Notes under the pieces: generated by a model
Databases searched by the model: none
Told to the model about the DNA's origin: nothing
What the model saw: the letters and a program-made list of their open reading frames with translations, nothing else
Translations under genes and position numbers: made by a program
Assembly: GCA_030374765.1 (NCBI GenBank)
Contig: JARGXX010000115.1
Location: forward strand, 1,651,501-1,715,500
From: Agarophyton chilense
Lineage: Eukaryota > Rhodophyta > Florideophyceae > Gracilariales > Gracilariaceae
Reading direction: 5' to 3'
DNA length: 64,000 nt
Shown here: positions 41,248 through 52,139 of the stretch, piece by piece
Position numbering within the stretch: the stretch's first letter is position 1
Layout: each line of letters begins with the position of its first letter

Positions 41248-42135
41248 GCTGCTTTGCGTTGGCCTACTCGTTCTCCTTATCGATTGGAAAGAAAAGGTCT
41301 CGGCATCGTACGGGACAGCTGCGTCGTTTTACTTGGAGATGGCGGTTTTATACGCCTGCGGATTTCACATGGCTCGGGATTGCTTGGTGGGATAGCGCAG
41401 CGTGACTAGAAGGTGACGAGAGTGTGCGTGTGGTTGCAACGTATGAAACGCGGCATGCAGTGATTGGGTTTTGAAGCCGCGCCGTGTGTCCGACTTACCG
41501 CTGTTGCCGAATCGGCAATGCCGATATGGTGCCATTCGCTGTACGCTTCGCTTATATGTTCAGAATGTTTGTGCGGCTGTGACATGTTTCTCATCTCTCA
41601 TATAGTGACTCCAGCGGTCTGCAGCGTTTCTAAAGAATTGAAACTGCGCACGCACACGTGTAGTTTACACTTGGTCACTTGGTCGCTCTGTGGGGCATTT
41701 CAAGTACCAATGGCACAGTATTATTCGGTGCCAAGGTAAATAATTTTTCCATCCGCGAAAAAATGAAACTTCTTTTTTTCATTCGCTTCGTCATGGGCAC
41801 TGAGAGGGATGAGTTGTTTGTTCCTGCCGGTTTGACTTTTGCGGTGGAACGAACGTCATGCACTATGTCTCACTGAAGTTTGGTTTTGCAAGTTTTCGTG
41901 AAGCCTACGTATTGAGATGTTGGTACATTGGCTACTGAAACTTGGTAGAGTGCTCATGACAGTCTGGGTGCCGACATGCCCCACAGGAAAGATTCTTGTA
42001 TTTCATACTCTTTTCCAACTTTACCTTTTCGTCAATTTTGAATCAGCTTTGTTGCCCCAAACCTCGAGACTTGCAGCCGAATTCTCGTAGAAAAACAATG
42101 CGTTTGCTCCAACGCGAACTCCACCATACATACAG
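41248..42135. other. Intergenic, no gene seen
   Basis: Short ORFs only, on both strands. No RNA gene or repeat recognised. Confidence 0.4.
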
Positions 42136-43425
42136 TTGGCGCGATATTTCCTTCATTCCGTAGCACACCATCTGTTCGTGAAATATGGTCGCGTCAAAGT
42201 CTTGCTCCAAACTGCTCCACAGATGCTTCGTTGCACGTATATGTACCCATTGCGCGGCCACACCAAAATGTACTTTTCCTTAGTGCTTCTTGGTTTATGC
42301 AGCATAATAGTTTTTGTCAAACGGTCGCGTAATCTCCGTGAGCTTAAATTTGATCAGGAATCCATTGAGAGGAACAATCTTTCCTTTCCTCAGATGAAGA
42401 GGTGGTCTGAGGCCGGAACAAGAAACGAAATTCCGGATTTAAGCAACATCGAAGCTGATGCCGTACTTTCTGGCGGGAGCAGTAAAGAAATCAATGAAAA
42501 GATCAATGAACTTGTTCTTGACCTCGAAAACAATGGTGGTCAGACCCGTGTGCTACTACTGAAAGATGGAACATACGATATCAATGATCGAGTGCGGATG
42601 AAAAGCAACATATTGCTTAAAGGAGAAAGTCGAGATGGTGTGCGTTGTTTGGTAAACATGACTTCTCGCTCAGCGTTTTACATGTATAACATAGAGAACA
42701 GTGGCCTCTTTAGGATGACTATCATTGGCACATGGGGAAGGCCCAAGTATAAATGGAGCACTGGGAACAACAAGGAGAACGAAGAGCTGCCTGGGAATGA
42801 CAATGTTTCTGTTTACTTCTCCAAGTTATCAAGGGATTGTTGGATTGATAATGTGAACATCCTTGACAGCGCTGACTTCCCTCTTCATTGTGCTGGGGAA
42901 CATATTACAATGCGGAATATCGAGGTGAAACGTGTCCATAATAAGCATGGAGGCTTTCATGGGTATTGGGTCATCCTGGGCCGAGATAATCTGGTCACAA
43001 GGTCAAAAGCGACTCAGCTTAGACATATATCTATACAAGGCGACAGAGCAGAATACAATGTGTTCTTCAATAACGATTTAAGACAAGAAATAAGCTTTCA
43101 TGTCGGAGACTTGGGAAACAATTTAATAGCACACAATCGCATTACCCTCCCAAAAGGAATGCCAAATGGAGAGGGAGATCGTCCGGACTATCGGGCCATT
43201 ATGGGTCCTTGGTCTGAAATACACGAAAGATCAAAGATGGTTAATTTCTTGCATAAGAACAGATTGCTAGAGCGCAACCATGGGGATGAAAAGCGTATGA
43301 CTGATGATCAGGTGTATTTGGGACCGATCTTCGACACATCTCGGGGAGAATTACAGACTGAGAACTTTTCTCCGTCCAAAATCATGCCAAGCGGTGGAGA
43401 ATTGTATCCCATTCTAGATAAATGA
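42136..43425 (+). CDS. Membrane-anchored right-handed beta-helix (pectin-lyase-like fold) protein
   Basis: 429 residues, single exon. A TM segment at about 46-62 (FSLVLLGLCSIIVFVKR) gives a type II anchor; Met45 (MYFSLVLLG) is a good alternative start. The rest looks like a parallel beta-helix: TRVLLLKDGTYDINDRVRMK, NILLKGESRDGVRCLVNMTS, then NSGLFRMTIIGTW, RDCWIDNVNILDSADFPLHC and EHITMRNIEVKRVHNKHGGF. This fold occurs in polysaccharide lyases, hydrolases and epimerases. It resembles secreted carbohydrate-active proteins of bacteria, so a role on cell-wall polysaccharide or a transferred origin is possible. The exact family and any catalytic residues cannot be named from sequence alone. Confidence 0.62.
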   Translation: MARYFLHSVAHHLFVKYGRVKVLLQTAPQMLRCTYMYPLRGHTKMYFSLVLLGLCSIIVFVKRSRNLRELKFDQESIERNNLSFPQMKRWSEAGTRNEIPDLSNIEADAVLSGGSSKEINEKINELVLDLENNGGQTRVLLLKDGTYDINDRVRMKSNILLKGESRDGVRCLVNMTSRSAFYMYNIENSGLFRMTIIGTWGRPKYKWSTGNNKENEELPGNDNVSVYFSKLSRDCWIDNVNILDSADFPLHCAGEHITMRNIEVKRVHNKHGGFHGYWVILGRDNLVTRSKATQLRHISIQGDRAEYNVFFNNDLRQEISFHVGDLGNNLIAHNRITLPKGMPNGEGDRPDYRAIMGPWSEIHERSKMVNFLHKNRLLERNHGDEKRMTDDQVYLGPIFDTSRGELQTENFSPSKIMPSGGELYPILDK

Positions 43426-43810
43426 GGAGCACGAGTTGTTATAAGGATTGGCACAGATTTTCCGATAAGAACTCGAGTTGCGACGAGGAGCATATGGTCC
43501 GCACACCAGCATTCAAAAAGAGTATGTGAACGGCGGCAGAGCGAATATCTGCTACTTTTTCTTCTTCTTGCGGCTTAGTCTGATACGATGGGTAGGGACG
43601 GAAGGCGGTCTGTGTGTGGTCGCTTAGAGCTTCGATGCATGTGATCTGGCTGTGAAACGTAAACAGCGAAGAGGCGGTGAAACAATGTATTTTCGGTCAC
43701 AAACAGAAGCATCGTCCAGTACCGCAATGAATTGCGTCGGGTGGAAATTATGGTGTTTGATCGTATCAGCACAGGCATTTCCGGTGAATGACGTCAAGAG
43801 CGAAAAGTCT
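43426..43810. other. Intergenic, no gene seen
   Basis: Short interval between the beta-helix gene and the Hint fragment. Nothing recognised; the similarity to the Hint gene begins only near 43811. Confidence 0.4.
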
Positions 43811-44155
43811 GCGCATTGTCGACGCCTATGAAGACGAAAGTGTGGTGGCGACTGTAAGAGTACTTGGAGCAGGATTGCACAATCCTCAAACCGGAGGCGG
43901 GAGCATCGTGGTGAATGGGTTCGTGACTTCGACATACACTACGGCAGTGGATCCGAAGATGGCACATACGGCGCTGTTGATGCCGGTCCGAAGGATGCAC
44001 AAGGTTTGGAGATGGCCAGTTGAGCAATTGAGTTTGGCGTTGGAAGAAAGAAGCAGAAATGGCAGATGGATGCTGAGGGGGGAGGTTGAGGTTGTTGGAT
44101 TGTAGATGTGCAGAGTAACTGTGGCAGTGAGAGGGAAGGACTGCAGATGATGTGT
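43811..44155 (+). pseudogene. Truncated inverted copy of the Hint gene (3' end only)
   Basis: The translated part (to TAG at 44103-44105) matches the last 98 or so residues of the Hint protein closely, including GSIVVNGFVTSTYTTAVDPK and MAHTALLMPVR. Similarity continues past the stop codon into the 3' flank (CAGAGTAACTGTGGC; GAGGGAAGGACTGCAGAT), so it was copied at DNA level. It is opposite in orientation to the parent at 37812-39527. The Cys nucleophile and the whole N-terminal domain are missing. It may still be transcribed but cannot self-process. Confidence 0.8.
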
Positions 44156-45800
44156 GCAGTAGTTCTCGATTGAGCACTTTGAGCACTTCCCTCTTTGTTG
44201 TCTCGATCTTACTTCAATATTATGGTCAGTCGTCCCTTATTGCAAGACGTCTGTTTATCGTGACTGTAGTTATCTCTCTCCGCAAGAAGACCTAACGTTA
44301 GCTGTTGCTGTATCATCTCCATCAACGTTTTGTCTTCCCCTCCACCCCCCCCCGGGGTGGTGGGAGCTTTTTTTTACAGGACATGTGCGTGGGAATACAG
44401 TTGATGAGGATGTGATCCACATCTGTCGAAACAAGCTCCGCACTCAGAGACCAGGTGACTTGGTTTTCCACAAACAAGACACAGGGAGTGCCGCTTGTCT
44501 CAGGCTGTACCATTTTGACTTTCGCTCCTCGAGCCTCGCGGTCATCCGAAAGTGGGATTTATCGTGTGCACAGTGCGCAGTATTCTTTGCTTTTCGAAGT
44601 CACCAATGAAATGTCGGGGCAATTGTAAAACAAAGATTTGCGATCTTGCGGCCTGGTATAGTAAGTCACTCGGATAATCAATGGGACTGTGTGCTTTGAG
44701 GACGCATGTGTGGGAGGTGGTGTCGAGAAAAGATACCTTGCGAAGCCCTGTCGTGGCAATACAGAGCTTGCATTGCAAGCAGCTTCGATACGAATCCTCC
44801 AAAGCTTAAAATCTATTTTGTCGTCAAGTGATTGGATGCGATACTTGTCCAAATCCATTGCGACAAAGAATAGGAAGAGAAAAAAGAAAAATTCCTTCTT
44901 TTGTGCAGTTACGCTTCTTGGAGCTCCATAACCTCCTGGTGTGAACTAGCTAGAAGGTGAGAGAATGTGAGTTATTGAATCTCAGACCAGATAGAGTAAG
45001 TCTGAAACTCCGTCTTTGTGTATTAAGAAACAGGGAAGCAACACAAACGAACGTAGTCATGTCAATGCATGATCACGTAAACAATACAATTATAAACTCG
45101 AATGCACACGCATTTGTAATACAAATGCAAGTTTATGGGAGATGAAGTCACGAATTGCTTAATCTTTCCGATCGTTGTTGTTAGACATGACTGATGGATT
45201 GGGCGATGTGGTCATGTAGATGGAGGTCAAATGATGCCCGAGGTACGACAGAGACGAGGCCGACGGCGACACTGGGTACAAGTTCTGCAAAGATGTAGAT
45301 TCTGAGCTTTGCAGAGTTGATTCGTTAAAAAAAACTGACATTCTTCAGAAGGAGGCTCGCCACTGTCCACGTCTTTGTGGTAGCGGAAGCATTTACAATC
45401 GTCTAGCTAGGAGGGGTTGTCATGGTGAGCCACAACACGGGCAGGTGCTGCTGTGTCGAGATCGCTCCCTTTTGGGGGGCTCATGACACTGGGAGCGAGC
45501 TGAAGTGCGTCGGTTTCCCGCCAGAATCAGTTGAATTTTTACGGGGCTGGATTGTAGCCCATCTATATCTTCCAGCATCTTGGAACACCTGAAGTTTTAC
45601 CAATACCGAAGTGTGTAATTAAATCGACGAGGTCGTGTTCTGCTAAAATAAAACAGGAATAACATACTTTTTGTTAGTTAAAAACCTCTAATAATCTTAC
45701 AGCTGATGCTATACACGTCTTCTGCCGGCCCCGTCGCTGGCAAGAAGGCGCGATCTCGTTTGATCGAATCCTTGAACATCCTAAAGTACACTCTCAATTC
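44156..45800. other. Intergenic with a Copia gag scrap; no gene
   Basis: A C-run/G-run (about 44340-44365) is the only compositional oddity. The Copia fragment at 44559-44858 is listed separately. 45150-45800 is AT-richer upstream DNA of the carbamoyltransferase gene with nothing recognised. Confidence 0.4.
44559..44858 (-). mobile_element. Ty1/copia gag N-terminal fragment
   Basis: The ORF begins MDLDKYRIQSLDDKIDFKLW and continues RIRIEAACNA. This resembles the start of Copia gag proteins, where a Tyr-x-Leu target-like stretch is followed by the W-x-x-R/K helix (YxxWRxRIEAxL). Similarity fades after 45 residues. No other domains are nearby. A small isolated relic. Confidence 0.45.
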
Positions 45801-48296
45801 ATGATTGCGTTTCTCAGTTTCACTTCGTTTCCGTATTTTTATGAAGCTAAGGCTCAGCGATACAAGCGTCTCTGCGCAAAGAGCGTCACTCCCCTCGTAA
45901 TCGGCATTAATCAGTACTCACATGATGCCTCAGTGGCTTTAATCGACGCCAATTCAGGCAAGCTCTTGTTTGCTCAAAGCAAAGAGCGCCTAACTCGCCG
46001 TAAACATGACGGTGGAGACGTCTCAGAGCTGGTTCGCCATGCAATCGAGTCGATAAAAACTGACAACGAAAGGGCATTAGACGTTGCATCCGAAGTACGG
46101 CTAGTCGTTGCAAACAACCACCACTTTCGGATTTTGCCTTTTGAGTCTCGTATTCCGTTTCAAGTATCATTAGGATATCTTCCTTCATCGTATCAGTCGC
46201 CATGGAACCTCATAGGCTCACCAGCATCATTTCTGAAAGGAAACGAAAAGTATGCGCCTAGGGCTACCAAGATTGAGCTATCTCATCACCTTGCCCACGC
46301 TTCCTCTGCTGTATACAGTTGTCCTTTCACCCGTGGGGTTGTGGTTGTAATGGATGGTATGGGGGACGCAAGAGATGACTGGCTCGTTGCGCAAACATGC
46401 AGCGATTCATCTCACATATCTGAGCTTTCCTGTTCTGATTTTGTGCGAAACGATCCAGGTTTCAGAGAATATCCCGAAGATGTGGACAGCCGACCTGGTG
46501 TGTCATTCAGAGAGGCGGAAACGGCTTATGTCTTTGAAAAGAGTCAGAGAGGTGTACAATTTTCTCGAATATTCAAGCGATGGACCCCAGAAAACGCTCC
46601 TCCTGAACTGTCAAATCACTCCTTTGAAGAAATGGATAGCATCGGGGCAATGTACAGTCGTGTATCGGCAATTATATTTAAAGACTGGAACAACTGTGGA
46701 AAGGTAAGCATTAACTAACTTGCATTGAAATGTGGAATAACTATAGAAGGGGTACTGGGAATGTGCTTCCCAGGATTGGCGTTTTCCTGACACAGAACTT
46801 TCTATTTTCGCAAGGTAATGGGTTTAGCTCCCTACGGACAAAATCAAGCAAACCCCTCTGATAAAAAAAGGTATTTCATGAATGGTCACCTTTATGATGG
46901 CAGTATCGATGTAGAACCTGGAAAAAGAAAAGGGCTAGAGCACCTGGGAAAAGACATTTCCAACTGCGACGACAACACACCCAGCGGAAGAGAACTTAGA
47001 CTTCATTTCCAACGTATTGCATATCACGTCCAACGTGATTTGGAGGAAGTCGTTGCAGACTTCATTTCAAGGTTAATGTCCGACACAGGGGAACGTAATC
47101 TTGTTCTTGCCGGTGGCGTTGCACTGAACAGCAGCATGAACGGCATGCTAAGCTCACATCCATGCGTGGAAGGATTTTACGTGCCGCCATTCCCAGGAGA
47201 CGAGGGCATTGCTATCGGTTGTGCTAATTTTGGTCATTCATTAATTTCTCGTCTGCGTGGCCAAGTTATGCGATATCACCCGAAGAGTATCTTGCCATAT
47301 CTGGGTCGAAAGTATTCCCAACAAGACATTTGGCATGCAATAGAATATTACAGCCCTTGGATTCAAAAAAAACGTGGCGAGTCTGCGAAAGAAGCCGCTG
47401 TAGCGCTAGCCCAGGGGAAAGTCGTCGCATGGTTTAGTGGAAGAGGTGAATTTGGCCCAAGGGCTTTGGGAAGCCGATCACTTCTCGCAGACCCAAGAGA
47501 CAAAGCAATGGTTACGCATCTTAATAAGCTTGTGAAGAAACGAGAAAGTTTCCGGCCATTTGCTCCCTCCATCCTGGCGGAATACGCGTCAGAATGGTTT
47601 GGAAACTGCAGTTCGGAATCTTCACCATTTATGTCGCTGACACGGCCGGCAAAAATGCCAAACTTGATACCCGCTGTCGTCCATGTCGATGGAACTTCTC
47701 GTTTGCAAACAGTAATTCAGGAACAAAATCCAGAATTCTATGCACTGATTAATCACTTTTTCGAAATAACGAACATACCTATGGTTCTTAATACCTCATT
47801 CAACACTTCAAAAGAACCAATCGTTGAGTCACCAATTGATGCCATCAATACTTTCCTCAAAACCGACGGCATCGATCACCTCATTTTTCCAGGCCATATT
47901 TTGTCAAAGAGAGACGAGTTTTCATTCTCACTAAACTGTGCACTATCATCTTCATGCTCTGGCTTCAGGTCGAGGCAGATTCAAAATGTCCGTGGCGAAA
48001 GCTTACAAACAACCATCGCTGTCTACGGGAGAACATTTCAGAGCGATGGCAAAACCTTCAATGACCTTCCAGATGAACAAGAAGTGGAATTACTTGACGG
48101 CCAACAGCTCGAAATATTAGAAATCGTTCACGAGCTCGGTGTATGCACCATATCTGATGTTCTACGCGAAATTGGTCATTCAAACCCTGAACAATCTGGA
48201 ACCAGTTCTGGTTTTGATGACGAGCACGCAGTGAGCGAGATAATGTTTCGTGTGCAAGACTTATTCAAAAAGCAACTTGTACACTGCGAACTTTGA
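45801..48296 (+). CDS. Carbamoyltransferase of the NodU/CmcH/TobZ family, one intron
   Basis: Exon 1 is 45801-46703 and exon 2 is 46815-48296. The 111-bp intron (GTAAGC...TTTCGCAAG) is removed to restore GKVMGLAPYGQ, a family motif; 794 residues result. The N-terminal Kae1/HSP70-like domain has GINQYSHDASVALIDANSG and KIELSHHLAHASSAVYSC (metal-binding His), VVVVMDGMGD, and VLAGGVALNSSMNG. The C-terminal YrdC-like domain shows GRGEFGPRALGSRSLLADPR and NTSFNTSKEPIVESP. Family members carbamoylate sugars or antibiotics with carbamoyl phosphate and ATP. The family is mainly bacterial, so horizontal transfer is likely but untested. About 100 extra residues at the C-terminus and about 30 at the N-terminus have no counterpart I know. 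Confidence 0.87.
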
Positions 48297-48336
48297 GAGA
48301 AAAGGTGGAGCCACAATATCTCTCTCGACTCAACTC

Positions 48337-50784
48337 CTACACCGTAAAATGCGCTGAGGCATTTTGGTAAAGCACTGCTTGTGCCAACTTCGCCCATTTG
48401 ATCACAATGTCTTCATTTGCCTCCTTCAATTCTTGATCATTACTTCTCAACCCATCAATTGCGTCTGCGAACACTTGCATGCGCTTGGCTCGATCCACAG
48501 TTCGTGTTCCTAGATAAGTTCTAGACAGTGAAGCGTAGTTCCGTCTCTGGCTGTTAGGTTTCTGAAACGTCGTCACAAATTTTCGGCTGTCGTTTTCTGA
48601 AACTGGAAACGGCCAAAAGTCTGGCTTGTAATCAGTTCCCAAGCTCTTACACCAGGCATCGATAGCCAGCAGGTAGCAAGCTTTTCGGTGATGTACGATT
48701 GAGGCAGTCTGCGAATGCCAGAATATCATCTCTAACGCACTAGGATCGATAAAAAGTTCCCCAGTAGAGGTAAGTATAACCTTCTTTCCAACATGTCTGT
48801 AGCCCAACTTTGGAAGACGAGATATTATGTCACCTCCTGCAACAATACGCCAATGCATCAGAATTTCAGCGTCATAAATCTCTTGAAATGCTTCGTTGCC
48901 AACCCGTGGAGATCCGAAAGTGGACACTGCTATCCTCCTGCTTGGAATACCCAAGGTAATCAAAGCATCTATGCTGCATAAGGTTGCCAGTGCTCCCCCG
49001 AGGCTGTGGCCAGTGAATAGCACCAAGCGTTCTTCTTCTCTTGCCAGAGATGACAGTATTTGACGGAGATTACCTTTAATGGACTGGTATGCGTCGGCAA
49101 ACCCAGCGTGAACTTTGGCTCTTCGTGCATATTTGAACCACGTTGGTGGCATCGAATGCTGCTGTTCAAACTCGGAAACATCTTCGATATCCAAAACATG
49201 GGCAAGAGATCTGTGTAGAAATTTGATATCTGTACGCAAGTTTTGGGTGCTTGAGGTTCCCTTAAACGCAACGGTAATCCTATCAGAAGATTCGGCAACA
49301 ATAGCTTTTGTGTCCGTGGTCTTATCGTACATAAAATCCTTTATCTTAACCGGTAGACTATTTCTCTCCAATCCCAATTTGTTTTCCTTCTCAGTGCCAT
49401 GGTAGTAAACAAACCAGGACAAGTTGAATAGTTGAACAGTGGTCTGCATTACAAAGCAATTAGGTCGCAAATCCAAACCAGCTCTTGAGAACGAATGTGG
49501 TTCGGTGTTACGGTACACGACAGGCTCACAGTGCACCTTCTCACGGTTCAGAGATTTGTATTGGCAACCAAGAAGACTGCCTTTCAAATTTATTTCCGCA
49601 GGCAGGTTGGTGTACGCCTCAACTGTAGCGAAGGCTAGGATACACAGGTTGAGCCCAAAAGGCGCGTAGAGAACGTCGAAATATGATCCACGCCCTGCAT
49701 GTTTCTTCAAGTTTATCGAGAATTGTAGAATCTGAGCACCATTCGGAAGGCCAAAAAGAATTAGCACAAAGGTTGTGATGTATACGACGTTGAACACGAT
49801 TTGTTGGTGCAAAAAGAAACGGTAACCTAAGATCTTCGTTCGATAATCGACATATGGAGCTTTTCGGAGCACTCTAAAGGTATGGATTATATCAATACTA
49901 ATCCAAAGCGCAATTACTAGTTCAAAGACAGTTAGGACAGCAATTGTTACAACCCCTAGCGTCGGCCATTCCTTAACGGCACCATACAAATTGAGAAATC
50001 CGACAAAAGAAGCGAAAGGCATTTCCGAGAAAGTGATGCGATAGGTGAAAAGAACTCCGAGCTTGTACCCGACATAAGCAAAAATAAGAAGGGACTTTGG
50101 CGCATAGAATTTCCAATGTGTGAAAGAAAGTGTCCGGTTCAAATATCGATAACCGTGAGCACCCAGCCATAGATAGAGGATGTAGATGAATGAAAACGAA
50201 CAGTATCGTAGGCATAAAAACACATCAATGATTGTGAAATCATTCCCAGCTTCAGGGACAGGCAGCTCGAAAAAGTCCCTTCTCAAACGGATACTTGCCT
50301 CGAAAGGAATGAGATATACGACAGTTGATACAAGGAGAAAGAAAACCCATACTTGTTCGTTCAGAAGGCGAGCCTTCCCCTGTTTTACAAGAACAAAAGC
50401 AAACACAGTGAGTAATGCAAGAGAGTAGGTGAACAACATGAAAAATAGTAGGCTGTCAATTAAAACGAATGCTTTCGGGAACGTGTAGACGGTCAGGTCT
50501 GGAAACTGATCGGGAATACCCTTGAAAGACATAGAGAACGCGGTTCTAGCCATGATTATCACAGTTGCAGAAAACAAAAAGGCGATGAATGCGGCTATGT
50601 TGTATGCTCTCGTCATAAAGTCTATGCGTTTGGAATCGATAACCTCAAGCTTTTTAAATGTTTTAAATTGTGGTACCAGAGGAACGGCAATTTCTTGCCC
50701 AGTGGGAGCAAGCGAAAGCATATCATCTGAAGAGAAACTGACTGTTGCGTCATCGAATCGATGGTCTCCATCAGAATCGTTCAT
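48337..50784 (-). CDS. Fusion of a seven-TM module and a class-3 lipase
   Basis: 815 residues, single exon. Residues 1-60 are polar. Eight or so hydrophobic segments fill 60-360 (IAAFIAFLFSATVIIMA; FVLIDSLLFFMLFTYSLALL; VWVFFLLVSTVVYLIPF; LIFAYVGYKLGVLFTYRI; and others), a layout resembling Wntless/GOST-like 7-TM proteins with a first signal-type helix. The lipase_3 domain follows at about 430-720: RITVAFKGTSSTQNLRTDIK (oxyanion loop), LVLFTGHSLGGALATLCSID with nucleophile Ser at about 591, and VSTFGSPRVGNEAFQ. The Asp is probably in VAGGDIISRLPKL; the His is probably nearby (YRHVGKKV). It likely hydrolyses a membrane glycerolipid. The TM family call is by hydropathy layout only. Confidence 0.8.
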   Translation of the reverse strand: MNDSDGDHRFDDATVSFSSDDMLSLAPTGQEIAVPLVPQFKTFKKLEVIDSKRIDFMTRAYNIAAFIAFLFSATVIIMARTAFSMSFKGIPDQFPDLTVYTFPKAFVLIDSLLFFMLFTYSLALLTVFAFVLVKQGKARLLNEQVWVFFLLVSTVVYLIPFEASIRLRRDFFELPVPEAGNDFTIIDVFLCLRYCSFSFIYILYLWLGAHGYRYLNRTLSFTHWKFYAPKSLLIFAYVGYKLGVLFTYRITFSEMPFASFVGFLNLYGAVKEWPTLGVVTIAVLTVFELVIALWISIDIIHTFRVLRKAPYVDYRTKILGYRFFLHQQIVFNVVYITTFVLILFGLPNGAQILQFSINLKKHAGRGSYFDVLYAPFGLNLCILAFATVEAYTNLPAEINLKGSLLGCQYKSLNREKVHCEPVVYRNTEPHSFSRAGLDLRPNCFVMQTTVQLFNLSWFVYYHGTEKENKLGLERNSLPVKIKDFMYDKTTDTKAIVAESSDRITVAFKGTSSTQNLRTDIKFLHRSLAHVLDIEDVSEFEQQHSMPPTWFKYARRAKVHAGFADAYQSIKGNLRQILSSLAREEERLVLFTGHSLGGALATLCSIDALITLGIPSRRIAVSTFGSPRVGNEAFQEIYDAEILMHWRIVAGGDIISRLPKLGYRHVGKKVILTSTGELFIDPSALEMIFWHSQTASIVHHRKACYLLAIDAWCKSLGTDYKPDFWPFPVSENDSRKFVTTFQKPNSQRRNYASLSRTYLGTRTVDRAKRMQVFADAIDGLRSNDQELKEANEDIVIKWAKLAQAVLYQNASAHFTV

Positions 50785-52139
50785 CTTGAGTTGTTTAATG
50801 AAGTTTCCTTCGAGACTTGAGCACGCTTCGACAAATTTGGATGACGAGAAGAGGATACGCTGCTGCTTTTCGACGCCGTCCCTCTTTTATTGCGTTTATT
50901 GCAACCAATATGCGGCCCTGGCTCTGGTGAAAGAGACATACGCTCGACAACAAAAATGCAAATGAATTAGACATTGTAGTTGGCGCCCTTTAACAATGAG
51001 ACGAGATTAGTAATTTATCCACTCTTGCATTGTTTGAGAGTAATTACGCTTCGTTTTCTTCTGAAAATCTGCCATGCATGTCAAAGCCACATCCTTCGGC
51101 ATAGGGTACATATATTGATTCGACTCCAACAGTGCTCCTAAAGACTTTTGACTACCCCTCAGTGCCTCAATGAATCATATGCGAGCTTTGAAACACAGTT
51201 ACAGAAACCAAACAACAGCACACTGTATCCTTATTAGGCACATTTGCAGTTTCCAAGAATCTACAGTCCTCTTGGGATGTTGGTGAAGGCGTTGAACTTT
51301 TTTTCTTGGCAAGACGTTGGCATGAACTTCCACTAGTGCTAAGGTACAAGGGATTCAGCTGATGTTGGGTATATGTGAAAATGGCGCCTTTTTCAGTGAC
51401 TATTAATTTTTGTTTCGTGTATTTATTGTCTCGTCTTCATTAATTGATTTGGCTAGAAGCTACAACTTGTTTGGTCTACGAGGGCGACGCAGATCGTGAG
51501 GGTGTTAATAAAAGGAACCGGTCACGCCTCTTTCGTTTTGCTCTTCAGATATAAGCTTAACGGGGGCTATCTACTTGCTAAATAAAATGAAACCAAAAAC
51601 GTTGTTGGGATTTCTAAGCACGCAGAATAGCAATTATTTTAATTGGTTCAAGCTTTGGGCTAGAAGGCTTTCTTGTCTTGCTTGCATTATTTTCTGCTTT
51701 TTAGAAATTGTTTTGTACCTTTTTTGCGATTTTGGTTCTTCTAACTACGAGTTCTTTTTTAATCTTTTTATTAACTCGTCGGAAGCATGAGAACTGACGG
51801 ATATTCAGGTACATATTCTTTGATTTGGTGAGATCAGGTTCACGCTGCCAACAATCTGATCAGGGGATCCCAACGTTTTACCGTGCAAAGGGTGGTGCAA
51901 GCCAACTTTCACTTCAGCGAATGTGTAAGAAAATCGTCACAAACTGTGCCCCTTGGACGTTCCTAATTTGAAAGCGCTAGGAAATCCACATCGTCGAGTC
52001 TCATCACTCGAAAGAGACTATAGAAACATTATCATTCGTCTGGAAACAAGAGATCTTCAAAACTTTAATTCCTGGCCGCAGTTCAACTGGAGACTGCCAA
52101 TTAGAAAGGTACTTGAAAGTATTCACCACATGCTTTTTT
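50785..52139. other. Intergenic, divergent promoter side of the lipase and DNL genes; no gene
   Basis: AT-rich in places (51400-51800). Small ORFs only. Nothing recognised. Confidence 0.4.

Noticed and set aside
40967..41395. + strand ORF of Gly-Ser-Gly-His repeats opposite the Cys-rich gene
   Set aside because: It follows from the repeat unit having no stop on either strand; it lacks framed ends, and the minus-strand product has a more protein-like layout.
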